Below, piece by piece: positions 36,007-46,763 of a DNA stretch of 64,000 bases. How positions within the stretch are numbered: the stretch's first letter is position 1; each line of letters opens with the position of its first letter. A model generated the notes under the pieces. It made no database searches and was not told the DNA's origin. It saw nothing but the letters and a program-made list of their open reading frames with translations. The DNA lies in NCBI GenBank assembly GCA_025360645.1, contig JANYBT010000054.1:30174-94173 (forward strand). The letters run 5' to 3'. The position numbers and the translations under genes were made by a program. This DNA comes from Acidobacteriaceae bacterium (lineage in GTDB: Bacteria; Acidobacteriota; Terriglobia; Terriglobales; Acidobacteriaceae).

Positions 36007-36115
36007 TGGTCGAACTTGAAAGCGCGCCCCTTTGAATCGCCGCGGCGGCCGGAATGAAGGGCGCTGCTCGGCAATGTAAGTTTGCGGGAGCGAAGAACGA
36101 ATTGATACTGGTCAA

Positions 36116-39421
<3,306 letters not shown>

Positions 39422-39550
39422 CGGTTTGGAGGGTTCGCGGTGGAATGCATATCTCTCGCCACGCTCGCGATGACCGTTAGTAGATGACCGTTGATAAAGG
39501 ATTAGGATTAAGTGTGCTGGTGGTTGGTTGCTGGCGCCTGGAGTGTTCGG

Positions 39551-40639
39551 ATGCTTCTTTCTGGTATTTTTCCTCCCATCACCACGCCGTTCTATCCCGA
39601 CGGCAGCGTGTATTACAAGAAAATCGAAGCCAATGTGGAGCGCTACTCGAAGACGCCTGTAGCGGGCATTGTGGTGCTGGGCTCGACTGGGGAAGCCATT
39701 CTGCTTTCTGACGATGAGCGGCGAGCGGTGCTGAAGTGTGCGATGGAGGCGGCCGCACCGCACAAGGTGATGATCGCCGGCACCGGCGTTGAGTCAGCCG
39801 TGGAGACGCTACGCCTGACCGAGTACGCAGCGGAAGTGGGCTACGATCTGGCCATGGTGCGGACGCCTCACTACTACAAGAAGCAGATGCACCCGGCGAA
39901 CATCCTGGCGTTTTATCGAACGGTGGCGGATCGCTCCGGGCTGCCGGTGGTCATTTACAACTTCCCCCAAGCGACAGGCTATGACATTCCAGCGGAGGTT
40001 GTGATTGAGCTGGCGCAACATCCCAACATTGTGGCGATCAAGGAATCGAGCGGGAGTCTGGACAAAGTCGAGAAGCTGGTTGCACGGACACGCAGCGTGA
40101 AGCGTGCCGCAACCGTGACCGAGGCCTTCGACGCAGTGACACCCCGCATGCTGAAACCAGCGACGGGGGGATCGAACGGAGGCGGGGAGCTAGTGTCGAT
40201 CGCAGCGGCCGCCGGGTCGTGGTCCACGGGAGGGCAGCCACCTAAGCCATCCTCCGCTTCCGTCAGCGTTGTAGGTGGCGTGAAGACGCGCCAAAAAGAA
40301 GTGGGATTTCAAGTGATGGTGGGCGCCGCCCATCAACTGCAGGCTTCGCTCGATCGCGGTGCGGTGGGCGCAATCCTGGCGTTCGCCGACTGTGCTCCGA
40401 CGGCCTGCTATGAAATTTATGCCGCGTGGAAAGACGGCGATACTGGTCTGGCGCGCGAGAAACAGGAGCGCGTGACCCAAGCCGTGCCCCGAGTGCTGGG
40501 CGAGTTGGGGATTCCGGGCGTGAAGCACGCCATGGACCTGAACGGTTACTACGGCGGTCCTGCCCGACTGCCGCTGCTGCCGCTGACCGGAGCAGAGAAA
40601 AACGAGATCGAGCGTTTGATGGCTGCCCTGAAGAGCTAG
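39551..40639 (+). CDS. DapA-family aldolase (dihydrodipicolinate synthase-like) with an internal insertion
   Basis: About 362 residues against about 290-300 for typical members. TIM-barrel class I aldolase motifs are present: GIFPPITTPFYPDGSVYYKK, GIVVLGSTGEAILLSDDE, the Tyr in VVIYNFPQATG and the Schiff-base Lys in IVAIKESSGS. After about residue 200 a Gly/Ser/Pro-rich stretch of around 45 residues (MLKPATGGSNGGGELVSIAA, PPKPSSASVSVVGG) interrupts the barrel before FQVMVGAAHQLQASL. The substrate is probably a 2-keto acid; a lysine-synthesis role is not supported by neighbours. Start by the ATG at 39551 with GGAG upstream; the frame is open to 39512. Confidence 0.85.
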   Translation: MLLSGIFPPITTPFYPDGSVYYKKIEANVERYSKTPVAGIVVLGSTGEAILLSDDERRAVLKCAMEAAAPHKVMIAGTGVESAVETLRLTEYAAEVGYDLAMVRTPHYYKKQMHPANILAFYRTVADRSGLPVVIYNFPQATGYDIPAEVVIELAQHPNIVAIKESSGSLDKVEKLVARTRSVKRAATVTEAFDAVTPRMLKPATGGSNGGGELVSIAAAAGSWSTGGQPPKPSSASVSVVGGVKTRQKEVGFQVMVGAAHQLQASLDRGAVGAILAFADCAPTACYEIYAAWKDGDTGLAREKQERVTQAVPRVLGELGIPGVKHAMDLNGYYGGPARLPLLPLTGAEKNEIERLMAALKS

Positions 40640-40771
40640 GCGTCGGCTAGAGGGTGTGATCTCAGAAAAAAATGACGTGCTTTCTTCTTCGCTATTTGAG
40701 GTTCGCGTTCGCGCGGCGTCGCCGAACCCGCAAGCGGTCCTTTACGCAACGGCTCGTCGAATCGAAGCTTG

Positions 40772-40777
40772 TATAAT
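40772..40777 (+). promoter_or_regulatory. Consensus -10 hexamer immediately before the VOC lipoprotein gene
   Basis: TATAAT at 40772-40777 ends six bases before the ATG at 40784, so transcription would begin at or next to the start codon (leaderless mRNA). No Shine-Dalgarno sequence precedes this ATG, which fits. No good -35 is visible. Confidence 0.45.
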
Positions 40778-40783
40778 CCACAG

Positions 40784-41314
40784 ATGCAAGGAATACCCTG
40801 GAGCACAATTGCGCTCAGCTCGCTGTTGCTGATGTCGATGTTGCTCAACTCGGCGTGCTCGAAAGGAGGACAGAAAGTGCAATCTCCGCAACCTGAAGAG
40901 TCGAAGCCGCCTGTCAAAATGGAGCAGCGCGGGCGGATCCTTGGAATCGGCGGTATCTTCTTCAAATCCGCTAATCGTGGTCAGATGCGCGAATGGTATT
41001 CGAAGCATCTTGGACTCGCCGACAAAGGCGAAGGGGTGATGCTTCCGTGGCGCGAACACGACAACCCGCAAAAGGAACAGGTTACAGTTTGGACTATTTT
41101 CCCCACTTCCAGTGACTATTTCGATCCCAGCCACGCACCGTCCATGATTAACTACAGCCTGGACGATCTGGATGCTTTGCTCGACCGCTTAAAACAAGAG
41201 GGAGTAAAGATTGACGCCAAACGAATGGATGAATCCTATGGTCGCTTTGCCTGGATCCATGACCTGGATGGGAATGAGATAGAGCTCTGGCAGCCGCTGT
41301 CCGCAAAGCCCTAG
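40784..41314 (+). CDS. Lipoprotein with VOC (glyoxalase/bleomycin-resistance) fold
   Basis: About 176 residues. A lipoprotein leader (ALSSLLLMSMLLNSAC, lipidated Cys25) and a Pro/Lys linker are followed by a VOC domain. That domain includes RILGIGGIFFKSANRGQMRE, WYSKHLGLADKGEG, MINYSLDDLDALLDRLKQEG and the C-terminal WIHDLDGNEIELWQP, whose Glu is the usual metal ligand. VOC proteins are usually cytoplasmic, so the export signal is unusual. The ATG at 40784 gives the clean lipobox; a TTG at 40769 in frame would not. Enzymatic or binding role unknown. Confidence 0.83.
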   Translation: MQGIPWSTIALSSLLLMSMLLNSACSKGGQKVQSPQPEESKPPVKMEQRGRILGIGGIFFKSANRGQMREWYSKHLGLADKGEGVMLPWREHDNPQKEQVTVWTIFPTSSDYFDPSHAPSMINYSLDDLDALLDRLKQEGVKIDAKRMDESYGRFAWIHDLDGNEIELWQPLSAKP

Positions 41315-41445
41315 TTTTGTTGTGACGACATTTCTTAACACAGGATGGGAATGTTGGCGACAAGTCCGTCGGGTGGTTTGACCGCGGCAGGTGGAAGTGA
41401 AACACTTCAAGTGTCCCCCGCAACATCGTTCTCCACGGAGGCTGT

Positions 41446-43365
41446 ATGAACTCCTCGCAGCGATTTACTATCCTCGCAGTCATGCTCTGTTTTGTGATTT
41501 CGCTCCCGGTTCTCGGCCAGGACGGTTTTAATCAACCGGGATCGGCGAACGGTGGCGCGCTCTATGAGACGCCGGGTGCCATTCTGCGACTGACGGTGCT
41601 CGGGGAAAATAATAAGCGGCTGGACCGGCAGTCGGTGGTCAGGGTCATGAATCTCAGCGACCGCTCCATCTACTATTCGACGACAACCGACCGGTCGGAG
41701 ACTGAGATCGTGGGGGTGACTATTGGTAAATACGACGTTGAGGTAAACGCGTTTGGTTACCTGACGGCGCATCAGGGAATGACGGTGGCCACGGCGGTGT
41801 CGAACTATGCGTTGGAGATCGTGCTCAAGCCGGATCCTGCGGCGGTGAACTTAAATGCGGCGCTGAGCGCACAAATGCCCTCCAAAGTACGGAAGCAAAC
41901 CCAGCGTGGCGTAACGTTCTTGAAGGCCGGCGATCTGAAGCAGGCGCAGAAGCAGCTAGAGTCGGCAGAAAAGATGGAACCTTCGAATTCGGAAATTAGT
42001 TTTCTGCTGGGCTATTTGTACATGCAGCGTAAGGAAAACGAGAACGCCCAGAAATATTTTGAGAAGGCCGCAACCATTGATCCCCATAACGTACAGGCGC
42101 TGACCCAGCTGGGAAAACTGCGTTTTGTGGAGAAGAACTACACCGGATCCAGAACAGTTCTGGAACAGGCCGTGTTGGTTGACGATGAATTCTGGAATGC
42201 GTACTACCTGCTCTCGGATTCCTGCCTGCGATTGAAGGACTACGAGCACGCCCGCGAATATGCGCAACTGGCTGTCGACAAAGGCAAGGGAGCTGGCGAC
42301 GACGCCTACCTGGTGTTGGGCCAGGCGCAGGCCCATCTGGGGCACGATCAAGAGGCGATTCAGGCGCTGAAGAGTTATTTGCAACACAACCCAAACAGTG
42401 CCGCCGTGACCCAAGTGCGGAATTACATCGTGCAAATCGAGCGCCATGCAGCAGACAGCGTCAAAGCTGGACGCATTGTGCCCACCACCACGTATTCCGT
42501 GGACACCATCGAAGTAGCGAACGATTCCGACGAGATCCGACTGGCAGCCAAAACCTGGGAGCCGGCGGGCATTGATGATGCTAAGCCGCAGGTGGCGGCG
42601 GATGTGACCTGTCCTTACGACCGCGTGATTGATCAGGCCGGGAAGAGGATCAAAGAGTTGGTTGACAACGTCGCCAAGTTTGCCGCGATGGAGCAAGTAG
42701 TGCACGAAAATGTGGACGAGTTGGGCCATCCCATTACCCACGAGACCCGGCAGTTCGACTATTCGGTAGAGATTTCGGAGTCGAAAGGGTACCTGGGAGT
42801 GGACGAGTTTCGCGCCGCTCACGGCGGTCTGGCCGACTTTCCAGAACAGATCGCGACCCGCGGATTCCCGGCCCTGGCACTGGTGTTCCATCCTGTCATG
42901 CGCGACAACTTTCAGATGACCTGCGAGGGGCTGGGACAGTGGAAGAACCAAGCGACCTGGCTGGTATATTTCCGGCAGCGGGACGACCGCACCAATCGCA
43001 TCCACAACTACCGGGTGGGTAATGACACCTATGCAGCCGACTTGAAGGGCCGGGCCTGGATCGCGGCGGAGAATTTTCAAATCGTTCATGTCGAGTCAGA
43101 ATTGGTGTCGCCCATCAGGAAGATCCAACTGCTCACCGAACATCAGTCGGTGGACTACGGGCCGGTGCTGTTCGCGGCGAAGAACGAAGAGTTGTGGCTT
43201 CCCAAGAATGCCGACCTGTATATAGACTTCCGCAGGCGCCGCTTCCATCGCCGCCACAGCTTCGATCGCTTCCTGCTGTTCTCGGTGGATTCCACGGACA
43301 AGCAGAAGATGCCGGTGGCCACGGACAAACCGGATGCGCCCGTCGATCAGGGGCCAAAACAGTAG
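41446..43365 (+). CDS. Secreted TPR-repeat protein
   Basis: 639 residues with a signal peptide (TILAVMLCFVISLPVLGQ). A beta-rich N-terminal domain resembling carboxypeptidase-regulatory modules (ILRLTVLGENNKRLDRQSVV, IGKYDVEVNAFGYLT) is followed by four to five TPR units at about residues 150-330 (FLKAGDLKQAQKQLESAEKM, LLGYLYMQRKENENAQKYFE, YYLLSDSCLRLKDYEHAREY). A C-terminal domain of about 260 residues (FAAMEQVVHENVDELGHPIT) matches nothing recalled beyond acidobacterial proteins. It is the first gene before two PEGA-domain genes. Probably a periplasmic scaffold or surface protein; function unknown. Confidence 0.8.
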   Translation: MNSSQRFTILAVMLCFVISLPVLGQDGFNQPGSANGGALYETPGAILRLTVLGENNKRLDRQSVVRVMNLSDRSIYYSTTTDRSETEIVGVTIGKYDVEVNAFGYLTAHQGMTVATAVSNYALEIVLKPDPAAVNLNAALSAQMPSKVRKQTQRGVTFLKAGDLKQAQKQLESAEKMEPSNSEISFLLGYLYMQRKENENAQKYFEKAATIDPHNVQALTQLGKLRFVEKNYTGSRTVLEQAVLVDDEFWNAYYLLSDSCLRLKDYEHAREYAQLAVDKGKGAGDDAYLVLGQAQAHLGHDQEAIQALKSYLQHNPNSAAVTQVRNYIVQIERHAADSVKAGRIVPTTTYSVDTIEVANDSDEIRLAAKTWEPAGIDDAKPQVAADVTCPYDRVIDQAGKRIKELVDNVAKFAAMEQVVHENVDELGHPITHETRQFDYSVEISESKGYLGVDEFRAAHGGLADFPEQIATRGFPALALVFHPVMRDNFQMTCEGLGQWKNQATWLVYFRQRDDRTNRIHNYRVGNDTYAADLKGRAWIAAENFQIVHVESELVSPIRKIQLLTEHQSVDYGPVLFAAKNEELWLPKNADLYIDFRRRRFHRRHSFDRFLLFSVDSTDKQKMPVATDKPDAPVDQGPKQ

Positions 43366-43435
43366 GTCGAGAGAATGGTCCGGCAGAGAGCGGTCAACGA
43401 GCCGCCAGACGAATGTGCAGGGGAATACATAGTCC

Positions 43436-44206
43436 ATGAATTTCTTGCGTTGCTTGAAGGTGCTTCTCCTGATCGCTGTGTTTTCAGCGACTGCCTTAGC
43501 CAAGTCGGAAGCCACCATCACAGTGACCTGGCCCACCGAGCAGCCTGCGCTCAAATTGACGTTTGCGAAGTTCCAACAGGTAGCAGTGTTGGCGGGGAAG
43601 AGCACATTTCTGTCTACAGTCACGATCCAGAACTTGACCGAAAAGCAGATTCCGCACGCCGGGCTAACGGTTTATCTGATGGGGAAGGACAATGTGCGGA
43701 TTGGAGAGGGACAGCTCAGGGTCTCCGACTTGAACCCAGGACAGTCGGCGAAGGAACAGTTTCAGTTCGAATCTGTCGGAATTCCGATAGGACTCGTCAT
43801 CTCCGCGAATAAGGACATGCTGGTGAAGACCGTCCCACTAAGAATAGTCTCTGTGCCTTCCTGGGCCAAGGTGCAAGTGGACGACAACGAAGTTGGTTTT
43901 ACTCCGGTGATCGTGAAGCTGACAGTGGGAGTGCACACATTGGGATTGCAAAAGGAAGGCTATGCCCCCAACAGCACTCCCCTGGAAATTGCACCCGACG
44001 AACTTTCCGGGGGCACAATTTCGATTGAATTGGGAGGACTCTCGCAAGATGTCGTCGAACTGCGCAACGGAACCGTCCTTCTGGGCGACGTCGTCTCGCT
44101 GACAATGGTCACTGTGGTTGTGCGCGTGGATGGAAAAGAGCAGACTTATGAGCGCAACCAGATCAAGAAGATGATGCTGGTGGAGCGCGAGAGTACCCCC
44201 CGCTAA
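43436..44206 (+). CDS. Exported PEGA-domain protein (first of two paralogues)
   Basis: 256 residues. It has a signal peptide (LKVLLLIAVFSATALA) and an N-terminal beta-sandwich (PALKLTFAKFQQVAVLAGKS, KDNVRIGEGQLRVSDLNPGQ). A PEGA-type repeat follows (VPSWAKVQVDDNEVGFTPVI, VGVHTLGLQKEGYAP), then a small C-terminal barrel-like tail (VVELRNGTVLLGDVVSLTMV, YERNQIKKMMLVERE). The tail resembles SH3/Sm-like modules. The same domain order recurs in the next gene, so they arose by duplication. Probably periplasmic or surface-associated. Located 70 bases after the secreted TPR gene. Confidence 0.82.
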   Translation: MNFLRCLKVLLLIAVFSATALAKSEATITVTWPTEQPALKLTFAKFQQVAVLAGKSTFLSTVTIQNLTEKQIPHAGLTVYLMGKDNVRIGEGQLRVSDLNPGQSAKEQFQFESVGIPIGLVISANKDMLVKTVPLRIVSVPSWAKVQVDDNEVGFTPVIVKLTVGVHTLGLQKEGYAPNSTPLEIAPDELSGGTISIELGGLSQDVVELRNGTVLLGDVVSLTMVTVVVRVDGKEQTYERNQIKKMMLVERESTPR

Positions 44207-44248
44207 ACCGGTGTGAAGTCTGGAACGGTCTTGGGAGGCAAACGACCT

Positions 44249-45046
44249 ATGATTCAGATCCGACGTGTTATGTGTGTCGTGCTGCTTGGGGCGGCACTCC
44301 CTGCCGCTGCCAAAGACCAGCCTGCCCAAGTCGTGATTTGGCCGGCCTCAGGCGCGCCGGTCGTCCAGCTTACTTTCGGCAAGTTCAGAGAGATCGGCGC
44401 TATCGGGAACGCTCGCACTTACGCCATCGACACCATCGCAGAGAACCGATGGGGCAAGAAGCTCACGGTGTTGAGTTTCGACCTTTACATTTTCGACAAG
44501 AACAAGGCCCGCATCGGCCAAGGCCACATTCAACTCACTGACGTGCCATCGGGCGGGACGGTGAAGTTTCAGACTACAGTGACCACGTCCGGTGCTCCAG
44601 CGTCATTGGAGATCATTCCAGCCACAGTGCCGGTCGAATTGCGCGCGGCGGCGCCACCGCGGCAGGTTTCGATGACGGTAAACTCTGTACCGCAGGGAGC
44701 GCTGCTCCTGGTGGACGGTACGGTCCTGGGCACTACTCCTAAAATAGTCGAGGTCGGAGTGGGGAAGCACGACTTGGAGTTTCGCAAAGAAGGGTTCAAT
44801 AGCGGGCATTTTCCGCTGGAAATTGCCGCCAACGACGCATCCGGCGGCAGCGTCAGCTACGAACTGGGCGCCTCGGCCCACGATACTCTTGAATTCCGCG
44901 ATGGAACCCTGCTCAGCGGAGACTTGGAGAGTGTGGGGTCGACTGAGGTCCACATCCGCATTGGGGGAACGCCGCAAGTGTTCGAGCGCAACCGGATCAA
45001 GCGCATCCTGCTGGTGGAGCGGGACGCGGCCTCGGCGCCGCAGTGA
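44249..45046 (+). CDS. Exported PEGA-domain protein (second of two paralogues)
   Basis: About 265 residues. Signal peptide (VMCVVLLGAALPAAAK), the same N-terminal sandwich (PVVQLTFGKFREIGAIGNAR, KNKARIGQGHIQLTDVPSGG), a PEGA domain (VNSVPQGALLLVDGTVLGTT, VGKHDLEFRKEGFNS) and the same tail (LEFRDGTLLSGDLESVGSTE, FERNRIKRILLVERD). The ATG at 44249 is used, with GGGAGG upstream; the frame is open to a GTG at 44213. It is 42 bases after its paralogue. Both keep the NRIK-x-x-LLVER ending, suggesting a conserved contact. Confidence 0.82.
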   Translation: MIQIRRVMCVVLLGAALPAAAKDQPAQVVIWPASGAPVVQLTFGKFREIGAIGNARTYAIDTIAENRWGKKLTVLSFDLYIFDKNKARIGQGHIQLTDVPSGGTVKFQTTVTTSGAPASLEIIPATVPVELRAAAPPRQVSMTVNSVPQGALLLVDGTVLGTTPKIVEVGVGKHDLEFRKEGFNSGHFPLEIAANDASGGSVSYELGASAHDTLEFRDGTLLSGDLESVGSTEVHIRIGGTPQVFERNRIKRILLVERDAASAPQ

Positions 45047-45079
45047 GTGGGGTGGTCCGAGCTGGGACCGTCAGATGAG

Positions 45080-45108
45080 TTGTCATCGACGGAGCGAGCC
45101 CGTATAAT
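45080..45108 (+). promoter_or_regulatory. Sigma-70-type promoter of the TetR/aromatic-CoA cluster
   Basis: TTGTCA at 45080-45085, a 17-base spacer and TATAAT at 45103-45108 match the housekeeping consensus at 11 of 12 positions. The expected start of transcription (about 45115) lies inside the palindrome at 45114-45123, 14 bases before the tetR start codon. Confidence 0.7.
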
Positions 45109-45113
45109 TAGAA

Positions 45114-45123
45114 CGAACGTTCG
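45114..45123. promoter_or_regulatory. Palindromic operator for the TetR-family regulator
   Basis: CGAACGTTCG is a perfect 10-bp palindrome within A-GAACGAACGTTCGA, a layout often bound by TetR-family repressors of acyl-CoA genes. It overlaps the predicted transcription start of the tetR gene, so it would allow autorepression of the cluster promoter. No second copy was noticed before the hydratase gene at 45852. Confidence 0.6.
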
Positions 45124-45128
45124 ACCAT

Positions 45129-45791
45129 ATGCTCGCTCCCTCTGCCGTGAAGGCCTCCGCCCGTGCCAGCCGCCTCAAAAAGTCGGTGGAGACCCGCTTT
45201 GATCGGCGTCAGTCGGAAATTCTGGACCATGCCACCAGCGTGTTGTGCGCGAAGGGCTATGCGGGGGCCTCGATGCGAGATCTTTCCCGCGCCACTGGCA
45301 TGTCGCTAGCCGGGCTGTACTACTACTTCGAATCAAAAGAACGGCTGCTGTACCTGATCCAGAAGCACACCTTCACCACCATTGTGCAACAGCTGAAAGT
45401 GCGGCTGGCCAGTGAGACGGACGCGGAGGGGCGCATTCGTATCTTCATTCTGAACCACCTGGAATACTTCCTTGCCAATCAGAAAGCGATGAAGGTGCTG
45501 TCTCACGAGGATGATGTGCTGGAGAACGGATTTGGCACGGAGATCGCTGCACTGAAGCGCGGGTACTATCGGATTTGCGTTTCCTTGATGGACGAATTGA
45601 AACAAGAGAAGGGGCTGGAGTTTTCGTCGCGCATCGCGGTGATGAGCCTGTTCGGCATGATGAACTGGATCTACACCTGGTACAAGCCGCGGGTGGACGG
45701 CGGCGCTGTGGACTTGGCGCGACAAATGGGAGACACCTTTCTGACTGGGATCGGGTCCAAGCAGCTACGAAAGCGAAGCAGCACGAAGTAA
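45129..45791 (+). CDS. TetR/AcrR-family transcriptional repressor
   Basis: 220 residues. An N-terminal TetR helix-turn-helix (ILDHATSVLCAKGYAGASMR, LSRATGMSLAGLYYYFESKE) follows a basic extension (SARASRLKKSVETRFDRRQS). The C-terminal ligand-binding part has the look of acyl-CoA-responsive members, ending with LFGMMNWIYTWYKPRVDGGA and VDLARQMGDTFLTGI, a pattern common in regulators of fatty acid and aromatic-CoA operons. The ATG lies just after its own putative operator. It heads the cluster up to 57349. An acyl-CoA or aromatic-CoA intermediate is the probable inducer (inference). Confidence 0.9.
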   Translation: MLAPSAVKASARASRLKKSVETRFDRRQSEILDHATSVLCAKGYAGASMRDLSRATGMSLAGLYYYFESKERLLYLIQKHTFTTIVQQLKVRLASETDAEGRIRIFILNHLEYFLANQKAMKVLSHEDDVLENGFGTEIAALKRGYYRICVSLMDELKQEKGLEFSSRIAVMSLFGMMNWIYTWYKPRVDGGAVDLARQMGDTFLTGIGSKQLRKRSSTK

Positions 45792-45851
45792 AATCGATTT
45801 TGGGGATGTGGGCAATCCAATACTTTTATTCAAGATCAAAGGAGCACCACT

Positions 45852-46673
45852 ATGGCTACCACCACTCAGCCGGCCACCGGCGAAGCGACTAAAACACTGG
45901 TGAACTACCGCACGGATGCCGGAGTTGCGGTCATCGAAATGTGCGATCCGCCGGCCAACACTTACACCTACGAGATGAACCGCCAGCTCGACGAATGCAT
46001 CCTGAAAGCGCGAATGGACAATGGCGTGTACGTCATCGTGCTGACCGGGAATGGCGACAAGTTCTTTTCGGCAGGCGCCAATATTCGCATGTTGCAGAGC
46101 GTGGATCCGACGTTCAAGTACTACTTTTGCCTGCACGCCAACGAAATGCTGCTGCGGCTGGAACACACTCCCAAGCTAGTAATTGCTGCGTTGAACGGGC
46201 ACTGCGTAGGGGGCGGACTCGAAATAGCGATGGCGGCGGACATCCGCATTGCTCGTAAAGATGCGGGCAAGATTGGGCTGCCGGAAGTGAACCTGGGCGT
46301 GCTGCCGGGGACGGGCGGAACCCAGCGGCTTTCGCGTATGGTGGGCAAGAGCAAGGCCATTGAGCTGATGGTGACCGGGAACACGTTCTCGTTTGAGGAA
46401 GCCAAAGAGCTGGGCATCATCAATGACATCTTTGAGCGGGACGGTTTCATGGAGAACATCATGGAGTACGCGCGACAGTTCACTCCGCCCAACAAGGCAG
46501 CCAAGGCAGTGGGGCGAATCAAGCGCGCGGTGCAGACGGGATGGGAGATTCCAATGGAGTCGGCTCTGGCGGTGGAGCGCGAGAACCAGCAGTTGCTGTT
46601 TCAAAGCGACGACGCCAAAGAAGGCCTGAACGCTTATGTGGAGAAGCGTCCGGCAGTGTTCACCGCGAAATAG
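45852..46673 (+). CDS. Enoyl-CoA hydratase/isomerase family protein
   Basis: 273 residues of crotonase fold. The oxyanion-hole segment GDKFFSAGANIRML, the first catalytic Glu in GHCVGGGLEIAMAADIRIAR and the second in GKIGLPEVNLGVLPGTGGTQ are all present, so it can act as a hydratase. AAAGGAG is well placed before the ATG. It is the first enzyme gene after tetR, 60 bases away. In this cluster it may hydrate a ring-derived enoyl-CoA or stand in for the ring-opening lyase BoxC, which is absent; this is inference. Confidence 0.88.
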   Translation: MATTTQPATGEATKTLVNYRTDAGVAVIEMCDPPANTYTYEMNRQLDECILKARMDNGVYVIVLTGNGDKFFSAGANIRMLQSVDPTFKYYFCLHANEMLLRLEHTPKLVIAALNGHCVGGGLEIAMAADIRIARKDAGKIGLPEVNLGVLPGTGGTQRLSRMVGKSKAIELMVTGNTFSFEEAKELGIINDIFERDGFMENIMEYARQFTPPNKAAKAVGRIKRAVQTGWEIPMESALAVERENQQLLFQSDDAKEGLNAYVEKRPAVFTAK

Positions 46674-46683
46674 CCAACATCGA

Positions 46684-46749
46684 CCACAGGGGCACGGAGA
46701 CACAGCCAAGGACTGCAGGACAGTGTCGTGTGCTCGGTGCCTCCAGTGG
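46684..46749. repeat. Imperfect intergenic palindrome (REP-like), copy 1
   Basis: CCACAGGGGCACGGAGACAC and GTGCTCGGTGCCTCCAGTGG pair imperfectly to form a long hairpin between the hydratase and aldehyde dehydrogenase genes. It shares the blocks GAGACACAG and GTGCCTCCAG with the element at 49461-49520. Confidence 0.6.
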
Positions 46750-46763
46750 GAAAGAAAGAGAAA

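Noticed and set aside
41956..43089. Minus-strand open frame of 377 codons
   Set aside because: Shadow of the secreted TPR gene; no start context and no recognisable motif.
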